A DNA stretch of 64,000 nt from Parasphingopyxis sp. CP4. Lineage in GTDB: Bacteria; Pseudomonadota; Alphaproteobacteria; Sphingomonadales; Sphingomonadaceae. The DNA is taken from positions 1,178,001-1,242,000 of the forward strand of contig NZ_CP051130.1 in assembly GCF_013378055.1 (NCBI RefSeq), in the 5' to 3' direction. The first letter of the stretch is position 1, and every line of letters begins with the position of its first letter. Under the pieces are notes generated by a model. That model was not told where the DNA came from. It saw only the letters and a list, made by a program, of their open reading frames with translations, and ran no database searches. The position numbers were made by a program, and so were the translations under genes. Positions 1-8,600 of this stretch are shown in pieces.

Positions 1-709
1 GCGACGGTCGCGGATCGGCCAACGCCTCTTCAATGGCAAAGCGGATCGCATCCGGATCATGGCCATCACAGCTGGTTACGTGCCAACCCGAAGCCTCGTA
101 ACGGGCGCGGATATCCTCGCTCGACGACAGATCGGTTCCGCCATCGATCGTGATCGCGTTATCGTCCCAGAACGTAATCAGCCGACCGAGCTTAAGATGG
201 CCAGCCAGCCCTATCGCTTCGTGATTGATGCCTTCCATAAGACAGCCATCACCCGCAATCGCCCAGGTGCGGTGATCAACCAGATCATCGCCGAAATGCG
301 CATTCAAATGGCGTTCGGCAATCGCCATGCCGACCGCCATTGCAAGGCCCTGGCCAAGCGGCCCGGTCGTCGCCTCGACACCCGGCAGAAGGAAGTTTTC
401 GGGGTGGCCCGCACAGGGGCTGCCCAACTGACGAAAATGCTTGATTTCGTCCATTGTCGGCTGCGCATATCCGGTGAGGTGAAGCAGCGAATAGATCAGC
501 ATCGAGCCATGGCCGGCAGAAAGAACGAAACGATCTCTGTCAAACCAATCAGGGGCCTGCGGATTATATTTAAGATATTTTGTAAACAGAACCGTCGCGA
601 CGTCCGCCATACCCATTGGCATTCCTGGATGGCCAGAATTGGCCTCCTGCACAGCGTCCATCGAAAGGGCGCGGATGGCGTTTGCAAGCTGAATATGGGT
701 GACGGTCAT
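1..709 (-). CDS. tkt: Transketolase, N-terminal part (runs off the left edge)
   Basis: Transketolase transfers two-carbon units between sugar phosphates in the pentose phosphate pathway, using thiamine diphosphate (ThDP), in the cytoplasm. The 236 visible residues are its N-terminal pyrimidine-binding half: SGHPGMPMG near residue 26, SAGHGSML near 65, [12 protein letters not shown] near 115 and the ThDP/metal motif GDG (about residue 152) ending in WDDN about 30 residues later. Translation starts at ATG 709, with a GGGGAAACC stretch upstream that could bind the ribosome. The gene continues beyond base 1, so about two thirds of the protein is missing. It diverges from the coiled-coil/zapA pair; the 155-bp gap must hold both promoters. 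Confidence 0.95.
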   Translation of the reverse strand, partial: MTVTHIQLANAIRALSMDAVQEANSGHPGMPMGMADVATVLFTKYLKYNPQAPDWFDRDRFVLSAGHGSMLIYSLLHLTGYAQPTMDEIKHFRQLGSPCAGHPENFLLPGVEATTGPLGQGLAMAVGMAIAERHLNAHFGDDLVDHRTWAIAGDGCLMEGINHEAIGLAGHLKLGRLITFWDDNAITIDGGTDLSSSEDIRARYEASGWHVTSCDGHDPDAIRFAIEEALADPRPS

Positions 710-864
710 ACGGTTTCCCCTGTCCGGCTCGGCATGCTCCAGGCTGCCTGTGGGACAGCCCTACGAGTCGCGAGCGCGCGCGACCACTTGGAATGTCATG
801 CCGTTATCGTCAACCGCAGCGCCCACAGTCTTGCCGAGAAGCGCTTTCCTGCTATGCAAAGAGC

Positions 865-1284
865 ATGGAAAATGACCGCCTTTCCCTGGTAATCGCTCGG
901 ATCGATGCTGCGGCCGTGCGGATCGCCAAAGCACAGCCGGGCGCTTCCGCGGCTACAGATCAGGACGCCGAGAAAAAGCTGCGGCAAGAAATTGCAGCGC
1001 TTAACAGCGCACACGCGGCTGCGCTCGATGAACGCGATCGCGCAATCGCCAAGCTGCGCGCGGATGCCGCTGACATCGACAAGCTAAAAGATCAGGAAAT
1101 TGAGCGACTTAGGTCTGAGCTACAGGCAAAGAGCGATGAAACTGGTGCGATCGATACCGCAGCGCACGATGCCGAATTGCATGCTATTCAGCAAAAATAC
1201 GACCGTCTGTATGCGGCAGCATCAACCGTGCTTAGCGATCTCGACATCATCATCGAACAAGCGGAGCAGGCGAATAATGGCTGA
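865..1284 (+). CDS. Small coiled-coil protein upstream of zapA
   Basis: A 139-residue protein without a recognised enzymatic domain. Residues about 35-95 are rich in Ala, Glu, Lys, Arg and Asp with heptad-like spacing and should form a coiled coil; no signal peptide or membrane segment is seen. The ATG at 865 is chosen because the frame upstream is unlike protein and AAAGAG lies just before it. The stop overlaps the ATG of zapA by 8 bases, so the two genes are translationally coupled. From this position I infer a cell-division role, perhaps like the coiled-coil ZapB of Escherichia coli, but there is no clear sequence similarity to rely on. Confidence 0.8.
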   Translation: MENDRLSLVIARIDAAAVRIAKAQPGASAATDQDAEKKLRQEIAALNSAHAAALDERDRAIAKLRADAADIDKLKDQEIERLRSELQAKSDETGAIDTAAHDAELHAIQQKYDRLYAAASTVLSDLDIIIEQAEQANNG

Positions 1285-1582
1285 AGTAACGCTCACTATC
1301 GCGGGCCATAGCTATACCGTTGCATGCCGCGATGGCGAAGAAGATCGACTGCAGAAGCTTGGTGCCATGGTTGACGCAAAAACCATCGATGCGCAGGCTG
1401 CTGTCGGCGGAAATCTTGGTGAAGCGCGGGTTTTGCTGTTCGCGGCCCTTTTGCTTGCCGACGAGGCGGACGAGCTGCGAACCACAGATGTTCCAGATCA
1501 GTCGCTCGATCATCTCGAAGAACTGGCTGATCGCTTATCTGCACTTGGCGACCAGCTTGCCACTGGCGGCCAGGCTTCCTAA
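1277..1582 (+). CDS. zapA: Cell division protein ZapA
   Basis: ZapA binds FtsZ and bundles its protofilaments at the division ring. The 101-residue length fits the family. The N-terminal part (residues 1-40) matches the ZapA beta-strand head: TLTIAGHSYTVACRDGEEDRL followed by LGAMVDAK. The C-terminal half is a long helix suited to dimerisation. The start ATG at 1277 lies inside the last codons of the upstream coiled-coil gene. 6S RNA and 5-formyl-THF cyclo-ligase follow, the classical zapA-ssrS-fthC order of proteobacteria, which strengthens the call. Confidence 0.92.
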   Translation: MAEVTLTIAGHSYTVACRDGEEDRLQKLGAMVDAKTIDAQAAVGGNLGEARVLLFAALLLADEADELRTTDVPDQSLDHLEELADRLSALGDQLATGGQAS

Positions 1583-1587
1583 GTCAT

Positions 1588-1754
1588 CCGTGGCGGGCGC
1601 TGCCCGGTACGCGCCTTTACGAATATCCCTGAGGCGATACAACATCCAAGGGAGCTGTCCCTGCCCGGATCTTGGTCCGACGCATATGGCGCCCACCTGA
1701 CGTTATTGGCGTCAGAGGATTTTCGGGCAAACGGCCATGGCGGCCCCGCCACCC
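1588..1754 (+). ncRNA. ssrS: 6S RNA
   Basis: 6S RNA binds the housekeeping RNA polymerase holoenzyme and damps transcription by mimicking an open promoter. The 186-bp gap between zapA and the 5-formyl-THF cyclo-ligase gene is where ssrS lies in most proteobacteria. Here GTGGCGGG (1590-1597) pairs perfectly with CCCGCCAC (1745-1752) as the closing stem, and the interior can fold into a long interrupted helix with a central bubble. The ends are set from the closing stem and are approximate. The call rests on position and folding, not on a covariance-model search. Confidence 0.85.
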
Positions 1755-1768
1755 GAGCAGGCGAAATC

Positions 1769-2338
1769 ATGACCAAGCCAGAGTTAAGAGCATATTTTAG
1801 AAAAGTTCGGGAAGAATATGTTTTTAATGCAAATTCTATACAATTGGAGCCCGCGAATACCGCTCTATTTCGCCAACTAGAAGCGGCCGGGCTACTCGCT
1901 GGAATCATCGGTGGGTATGCCGCCATGACGTCAGAAATTGACCCTCTCGAGACGCAGAAATCCTACGTCGAAAAAGGCGGCCAAGTCGCCCTTCCCTTTT
2001 TCACAGATCGGCAATCACCAATGGAGTTTCGCGAATGGACCGGAGAGGCCCTCACCGCCGGTCCATTTGGTCTCCGTCAGCCGGCTGGTGATGCTCCCAA
2101 ATTGTCCCCAAACACGCTTCTAATTCCATTGGTGGCAGTCGACAGGGCAGGCAATCGTGTAGGACAGGGCCAAGGTCATTATGATCGGTATCTCGCGGAA
2201 AACCGTGCGAAACAGCCTTTGACGACTATCGGCCTTGCATGGGAGTGTCAGATAGCCGAGGAGATCCCGGCTGATCCTTGGGATGAGCCGCTCGACTATA
2301 TCGCCACACCAGAGCGATTGATTAAGGTGACGTCATGA
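1769..2338 (+). CDS. fthC: 5-formyltetrahydrofolate cyclo-ligase
   Basis: ATP-dependent conversion of 5-formyl-THF to 5,10-methenyl-THF, returning the stored folate to one-carbon metabolism. The 189-residue protein has the family's C-terminal signature LIPLVAVDRAGNRVGQGQGH followed by YDRYL (about residues 125-150), which forms the nucleotide and substrate site. The ATG at 1769 follows the end of 6S RNA by about 15 bases, so the gene may be expressed partly by read-through of the 6S transcript. It overlaps the next gene by ATGA. Confidence 0.95.
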   Translation: MTKPELRAYFRKVREEYVFNANSIQLEPANTALFRQLEAAGLLAGIIGGYAAMTSEIDPLETQKSYVEKGGQVALPFFTDRQSPMEFREWTGEALTAGPFGLRQPAGDAPKLSPNTLLIPLVAVDRAGNRVGQGQGHYDRYLAENRAKQPLTTIGLAWECQIAEEIPADPWDEPLDYIATPERLIKVTS

Positions 2339-2532
2339 ATCCCAGTTGGCGCAAGCCCTTCGGAATATTCGTAATTATTGGAATAATCATCATTTGGGCG
2401 GTGATTGTCGCAAGCGCGTCTGGCCCGATCGGAACGCTTCCGGCGCTGGTTCAGGCACCAATATACCTGGTCGCCGGGATCATATGGATCCTGCCGCTAA
2501 AGCCACTTTTACAGTGGATGGAAACTGGAAAA

Positions 2533-2544
<12 letters not shown>
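2335..2544 (+). CDS. DUF2842 small membrane protein
   Basis: A 69-residue protein with two predicted membrane helices (about residues 10-28 and 40-56) and a basic N-terminus. It matches the pattern of DUF2842, a small alphaproteobacterial membrane family without known function. Its start overlaps the stop of the cyclo-ligase gene (ATGA), so it is co-translated. Its last four codons run into the 3' end of tRNA-Asp, encoded on the other strand. Confidence 0.8.
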
Positions 2545-2609
<65 letters not shown>

Positions 2610-2893
2610 TTAGGCGTTGGAGAGGCGCGAACTAGGGTAGGTGCCTAGCGCTGTCAAGCAAAGTTACGCGATCCTTGTGCACCCCGGCTGCCGGCGGCTG
2701 GAAATACGCCATTTTGGAGCCGCGTTGGTAAGACTTTCTTAGTAGTTGGCCGATTTTTCGGCGATTATCCCTAACAAAATTCCCTTTTTGCATTGAACGC
2801 ACCGAAAACCCCCGGATTTTTACGGGTTATTAGCGTTAATGCCTCATGCACCCCCTTCGTAAGAGTTTTTTCAACTTGGGGGGGCTGCGATAT
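2610..2893 (+). promoter_or_regulatory. Leader and promoter region of the DUF11 surface cluster
   Basis: No gene is seen here. The right half is AT-rich and holds small hairpins (for example GCCGA-TTTT-TCGGC near 2747-2761). Close to the start codon a run of five C (2851-2855) could pair with a run of seven G (2878-2884). The G run is the only ribosome-binding-like element before the ATG at 2894 (spacing 9), so such pairing would hide it. A promoter must lie here because tRNA-Asp runs the other way, but no convincing -35/-10 pair stands out. Confidence 0.45.
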
Positions 2894-3895
2894 ATGTCGC
2901 GCTGTCGAGACGTTAAAAATCGTCAGATCGCCAGAACCGTCATGCTATGCATGGGCGCGGCGACCGCCGTGTTTGGCGCGCCAGCCCTCCACGCCGCCGG
3001 AACGCCGGCCGGCACGCCGATCCAAAACACCGCTTCGGCCAGCTACGACGACGGCGGCACTACAATAACTGTAGATTCCAATACCGTAACGCTGGTGGTC
3101 GACGAAATCCTGGATATTGCTGTGACCTCGGCAGATCCTGGTGACATCACCGCGGCACCTGGCGAATTGAATGCCGTGCTCACCTATACCGTCACAAATG
3201 GCGGAAACGGCCCGGAACCGGCGCTCCTCACCGGTGATCCCAATATTGCCGGCGACGATTTTGATCCAGATGCCATCTCGATATTCATCGATACCGACGG
3301 CAACGGCAATTACGATCCCGGTACTGACACTCTATACGACCCCACCACACCTCCGGTTCTCGCCGCTGATGAGACAATTACCGTTTTCATTTTGGGCGAC
3401 ATTCCCGCCACGGCCGCTGATACGGAACGCAGCGAGGTCTCGCTCACGGCCACGGCCGCAACTGGCAGCGGCGCCCCTGGAACCGTCTTCGCAGGTCAGG
3501 GCGAAGGCGGCGCAAACGCTGTAGTTGGCTCTACTGGTGCCACAGATGTCGATAGTGGCTTCTATCTTATCGTCGATGCAGATCTCGACCTGACCAAGAC
3601 CGCAACTGTCGTGGACCAATTTGGCGGCACAAGCCAAATCCCGGGTGCGACAATCACCTATCAGCTGACATCTGAGGCCACTGGCACGGGCACCCTGGCG
3701 AATGTCGTCATCACCGACGCGATCCCCGCTGACACGACCTATGTCGCCAACAGCATCACCCTCGATGGCTTGGGAATGACCGACATCGTGGATGCAGACA
3801 GCGCCTCATTCGACGGGTCCGGGATCACGGTTTCACTGGGAGCGGTGACCGCCGGGACCATCAATATCATTGAATTTCAAGTCGTTATTGACTGA
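2894..3895 (+). CDS. Exported DUF11-type surface protein 1
   Basis: A 333-residue secreted protein. A basic N-terminus followed by a hydrophobic stretch ending GAPALHA-AG (about residues 15-37) is a Sec signal peptide. The mature part opens with IQNTASASYDD and SNTVTLVV, a motif shared with two neighbours, carries an Asp/Gly-rich loop (DTDGNGNYDPGTD, about residue 137) that looks calcium-binding, and ends with a DUF11 beta-sandwich (DLTKTATVVDQFGG ... FQVVID). DUF11 is a repeat domain of bacterial cell-surface proteins. ATG 2894 is chosen over ATG 2846 because a G-rich element precedes it and it gives a better signal peptide. First gene of a four-gene cluster. Confidence 0.8.
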   Translation: MSRCRDVKNRQIARTVMLCMGAATAVFGAPALHAAGTPAGTPIQNTASASYDDGGTTITVDSNTVTLVVDEILDIAVTSADPGDITAAPGELNAVLTYTVTNGGNGPEPALLTGDPNIAGDDFDPDAISIFIDTDGNGNYDPGTDTLYDPTTPPVLAADETITVFILGDIPATAADTERSEVSLTATAATGSGAPGTVFAGQGEGGANAVVGSTGATDVDSGFYLIVDADLDLTKTATVVDQFGGTSQIPGATITYQLTSEATGTGTLANVVITDAIPADTTYVANSITLDGLGMTDIVDADSASFDGSGITVSLGAVTAGTINIIEFQVVID

Positions 3896-3907
3896 CGGAG
3901 AAGCAAG

Positions 3908-4369
3908 ATGAAGTATCTTATCGCATTGATCGCATTGATCACGCCAGTTGGCCCAGTCATGGCCAACCAGGTTGCACTTGAAAGCACGGTTTTCGTCGAG
4001 CGCAGCGAAGAGCAGCCTGATGGGAACGTCACGGTAACACTAGAAGAGCCCACTCGCGTAGTTCCGGGCGATGCCTTGGTGTTTGTTCTAACCTACGAGA
4101 ACACCGGCGCCGATGCTGCAGAGAATTTTGTCGTCACCAACCCAATGCCAGAGGCTGTCGTCTTCGTCGAAGCGATCGATGCTGGCGCTGTTTATTCGGT
4201 CGATGGCGGAAACAATTTTGGCGCGCTGACCGAACTGCGCGTTGCTTCAGACGGCGGTGTCGAACGCGACGCCCAGCCTGTCGATGTCACACATATTCGC
4301 TGGACACTCACCGAGCCGATCGCGGCCGGCGCGTCCGGGCAACTCAGATTTCGCGGCGTCGTGAGATAG
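3908..4369 (+). CDS. Exported single-domain DUF11-type protein 2
   Basis: A 153-residue secreted protein: a short signal peptide (MKYLIALIALITPVGPVMA, residues 1-19) followed by a single DUF11-like beta-sandwich with PTRVVPGDALVFVLTYENTG, the typical ADAAENFVVTNPMP and a C-terminal LRFRGVV strand. GGAGAAGC precedes the ATG at good spacing, and the gene follows the first surface gene after 12 bases, so the two are in one operon. It lacks the N-terminal N-x-A-x-x-x-Y motif of its neighbours, so it may be a minor subunit or adaptor. Its function is not known. Confidence 0.78.
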   Translation: MKYLIALIALITPVGPVMANQVALESTVFVERSEEQPDGNVTVTLEEPTRVVPGDALVFVLTYENTGADAAENFVVTNPMPEAVVFVEAIDAGAVYSVDGGNNFGALTELRVASDGGVERDAQPVDVTHIRWTLTEPIAAGASGQLRFRGVVR

Positions 4370-4447
4370 CCGCAAATACAACCGCCGACTGAGCCAGCGG
4401 ACCGGGGGGTGAATGGCTCGAAACTTGACGGAACTAGGATTAAGGCA

Positions 4448-5551
4448 ATGAAAAACATGACAAATTATCTTGTCTCCGTCAGCAGCATTACGCTCATCGC
4501 GTTTGCTGCTGCACCGGCATATGCAGCCGGGACGGATGCAGGACTATCCATCAACAACAGCGTTACGGTCGAGTACCAGGTATCTGGTGTTGACCAGGAC
4601 GATGTGATCGCATCAGACGCATTCGTCGTCGATCGGGCGATCAATGTGATCGTTGCTGAAGTAGGCAATGTGACCACATCGGTTACACCAGGTCAGCAAG
4701 ATGCAGTAACGACCTTCGACGTCACGAACGAAACCAACGGATTTATCGATATTGCTCTTGCGGTATCGCAGATCGTCGGCGGAACCGCATCGCATGGCGG
4801 GACTGACACGTTCGACGTCACGACTGTCGAAATCTATGTCGATGAAGCGGCCGGCAACGGCAGCTATGATGGCACGGAAAGCCAAGTCACCTTTCTCGAC
4901 GAGATGGGCAATGGCGAAACGCGCCGGATCTTTGTGGTTGCAGACGTTCCGACGGGCCTTGGCACCAACGATGTTGCCGATGTTGAGCTGACGGGTACCG
5001 CGCGTGAAGGTAATAGCGGAACGACTGGCGGCGCTGTCGGCGGTGTGATTACGCCGACCACAGGCGGCGATACCGCTGGTGTCGATACAGTCTTTGCTGA
5101 CGCTGATGGCGTTTATGACGGCATCGCTTCGGACGATGATGACTATACGGTACTTGCTGCCGCACTGAGCGCGCTCAAGGGCAGCACCGTAACCAATGCG
5201 AACTATCCGATCACAGGCGCTACGGAATTCTACAATATTCCGGGTGCAACGGTCGAATACTGCATTGCTGTAACAAACGCTGCCGGTGGTGCTGATGCCA
5301 CTAACGTTACGATTACGGACGCTGTGCCGACAAACACTACGTTTGTGGCTTCGTCGATCGTGATCGGCGGTACGGCAGTGATTGACGATGGCGGTACACC
5401 GGGTGTTCCTGGTGATGACACGCTGACAAGCTGTGACAACAGCACCGGAACGCCAGGTGGCAGTTTCGGTGGTGGTAACGTCACGGCTACATTGGGAACG
5501 GTTACCGCTGGGACGACTGAAATCGTAACGTTCCGCGCGGTTATCGACTAG
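4448..5551 (+). CDS. Exported DUF11-type surface protein 3
   Basis: A 367-residue secreted protein. The signal peptide ends APAYAAG (about residue 25). The mature part starts with LSINNSVTVEYQVSG, then AFVVDRAINVIV, matching the opening of surface protein 1. A loop AAGNGSYDGTE corresponds to the Asp/Gly loop of protein 1. The C-terminal DUF11-like domain holds two cysteines that could form a disulfide, and ends TAGTTEIVTFRAVID, nearly the same as the end of protein 1. ATG 4448 is preferred because AAGG precedes it and it gives a proper signal peptide. Paralogous to the first gene; probably formed by duplication. Confidence 0.8.
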   Translation: MKNMTNYLVSVSSITLIAFAAAPAYAAGTDAGLSINNSVTVEYQVSGVDQDDVIASDAFVVDRAINVIVAEVGNVTTSVTPGQQDAVTTFDVTNETNGFIDIALAVSQIVGGTASHGGTDTFDVTTVEIYVDEAAGNGSYDGTESQVTFLDEMGNGETRRIFVVADVPTGLGTNDVADVELTGTAREGNSGTTGGAVGGVITPTTGGDTAGVDTVFADADGVYDGIASDDDDYTVLAAALSALKGSTVTNANYPITGATEFYNIPGATVEYCIAVTNAAGGADATNVTITDAVPTNTTFVASSIVIGGTAVIDDGGTPGVPGDDTLTSCDNSTGTPGGSFGGGNVTATLGTVTAGTTEIVTFRAVID

Positions 5552-5601
5552 GTAGCTAGATCGTGGCCGCAGATATTTCTCGGCGGCCAGGATTCTGCGC
5601 G

Positions 5602-8600
5602 ATGCGTCAACCGATCCTCTTGGCATGTGCAATGATTTTTGCACTGCTCGCTGCGCTATTGTCGCCAGCGGGTTCGATCGCGCACGCCCAGACGATTAGT
5701 AACATTGCCTATGTGGAATGGGACGAAAACGGCGAAAGGCGGCGCGAACCGTCTAATCAACTCGATATTGATGTTGAACTCGTCGACGGGACACCCCCGG
5801 AAATTGGGCTTTTCCAATTTAATCCTGGTGGCGGTGGCGGCACTGACAATGTCGTTCTGAACGGAACGAGCTGTGTCGCCACCCCCCCATTCACCTCGCC
5901 GCCGCTTGGCGGGGTATATGGCAGCGTCCCGGTGGATCCTGCTTCGGTCATCACCGCGACGGAAATTCGCCCCGGCGAACCTCTGATCTTTTCCGTTGTG
6001 CATGCTGCATCGAACCAGAATCCAACGGTCGCGGAAACCTATGATATTACTATAGAAACCGACAATGGTGATCGCGAAAACCTAATCCTGACGGAAACTG
6101 GCGTCGATAGCGGCGTATTCGCCGGCTATATATTTACGGCAGCTGTTCCACCCCAGCCGGTTCCGGAAAACTGCATATTGTCTGTTGTTCCGGGCACGGC
6201 GCTGCAAATGTCGCCAACTGGCGAAAATGGCGCGCGAGATCTTGCAGATTTGAGCGTAGACGTGCTCGAAAGCTTCGGTTCGACGGTGTTTGACAGCGAA
6301 ACTGGCGCGCCAATCAACGGTACGCAGGTCACTCTCGTTGACGCAGCAACCGGCCAACCCGCGGAAGTCTTCGGCAATGACGGAATCTCAACATTCCCGG
6401 CGACCGTAACCACCGGACAGACCGTCACTGACAGCCAAGGCTTCACATATACACCCGGGCCGGGAGACTTCTTCTTCCCGGTCGTGCCACCCGGTGAATA
6501 TCGATTGGTGATCCAACCCCCTGATCCTTATACAGGAATCTCGCAAGCATCGCCCGCCGAACTGGCGGCTTTCGTCGATTCTAGGGGTGATCCCTATGAT
6601 ATCGTCGATGGTTCGTTCGGTGAGAGTTTCACCCTGGGCGGTATCGATGCAATCGAGATTGATATCCCACTCGATCGGCCAACCGCACCTCTGACAGTCG
6701 AGAAAGCAGCATCGCGGCAGGTCGCCGTGCCAGGGGATCCTATTCTCTTCAACATCCGTGTCAGCAGCACGGATTCCACGCGTCCGACGCGACCATTGGT
6801 GATCACCGACAGCCTTCCCGCGCAATTGCGACTCCGGCCCGATTCCATTCGCCTGAACGGTGAAAGGCTCGCCAGTGGCGTCGATATTACCGCCGATGGT
6901 CGACAATTTACTATTTCAATACAAGGCCTTGCGGCTGGAACGAGCTCCATCCTGTCTTACATCACGGAAGTGCTGCCACAGGCGCGCGCAGGCAATGCGA
7001 CCAACAGTGCACAGGTTCGCGATGATCGGGGACAGGTCAGCAATATTGCCGATGCAACGGTTCGCGTTTCTCGCGAGACCCTGGCGACACGAATGACGAT
7101 AATCGGTCGGATTACAGACGGTGGCTGCGGCGTAGATCCGCGCACAGCACCTGGAATAGCTGGTGTGCGCATCATGCTGGAAGATGGCAGTTATGCCGTG
7201 ACCGACGAAGATGGGCGCTATCATTTCGAAGCGGTTACACCCGGACTGCATGTCGTCCAGATGGATGAATCTACTCTTCCCCTTGATCGCGCTGCGGTTG
7301 ATTGCGCTCGCAACACGCGTTCAGCCGGACGCGCATTCTCGCGCTTCGTAGAGGGCCAAGGCGGCGGACTGTATCGCGTTGATTTTCGTGTCAGGGCCGT
7401 GGAGCCTCGCGCGGCTCCTGAGACCGCCACACCGGCTGTTGAGCGGCCGACGCCGATCACAGATGGTGAGGCGGCGGGTGCCGATCGCGACTGGATAACT
7501 GACCAAACACCTGGAATAGAATGGATTTTCCCCGCGGAAGATCACAACCCGCGTACCCGCGTCATGCGAGTCGCCATCAAACATTATCCGGGCCAGACGG
7601 TACGATTGACCATCAACGGTGCTCCAGTGGCACCGGTCGCCTTTGAAGGCTTGCGGACAAATGCGGCCAATACGATCGCAATCAGCCAATGGCGCGGTAT
7701 CGGAATTGAAGAGCGCGAAAATCGATTTGTCGCTCAGATTGTCGACGCCGATGGCACGGTTGTCGAAACCCTGTCGCGCACAGTCCATTTCAGTAACGCA
7801 CCGATCCGGGCTGAATTCTTGCCTCATCGATCACGGCTGATTGCCGACGGCGTTTCGCGTCCTCTGATCGCGATACGGCTTACCGATCGTGATGGCCGTC
7901 CGGTCCATCATGGCCTGACCGGAGACTTCTCCGTTCCCTCCCCCTATGGGGCTGCCGTCGAAGCAGACGCGCAACAGGCGCGCCAGCTTGCCGGCCTCGA
8001 ACGTGCCGCCCCTGGATGGCGCGTAGAGGGCGATGAGGGCATTGCCTATATCGAACTCGAACCAACAACGGTGAGTGGCACTCTAATCGTCACCCTACCG
8101 TTCCGAGATGGCGAGGTTACCCGAGAGCAGACGATAGAGACCTGGCTCGAGCCTGGTGATCGACCCTGGACTGTTGTCGGCTTTGCGGCTGGCACGGTTG
8201 GCTTCAACCATCTCGACCGAAATCTGGAAGAGATTGGGGCTGACGAAGAGACCTGGTACACCGATTCCCGCGTCGCCCTGTACGCACGCGGTCGGATCAC
8301 TGGTCAGTGGCTGATGACCATGGCCTACGATAGCGATGCGGAGCGGGATGATACCCGCTTCCAGGGCGTTATCGATCCGAACCAATATTACACCATCTAT
8401 GCAGATCGCTCAGAACGCCGCTTTGACGCGGCCAGTGTTCGCCGTCTTTATCTACGGCTTGAGCGGCCGCAATTCTACGCGATGTTCGGCGACTATGAGA
8501 CGAACTTTAACGAGACCCAGCTCACGCAATATAACCGCAGCTTTAACGGTGTGCGCGCCGAGTTCCGGAACAATCGCGTATCGGCCACTGCATTTGTCGC

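Noticed and set aside
4613-5644. 343-codon open frame on the minus strand
   Set aside because: It mirrors surface protein 3 on the other strand, has no protein-like motif, and the plus-strand gene has a signal peptide and DUF11 domain.
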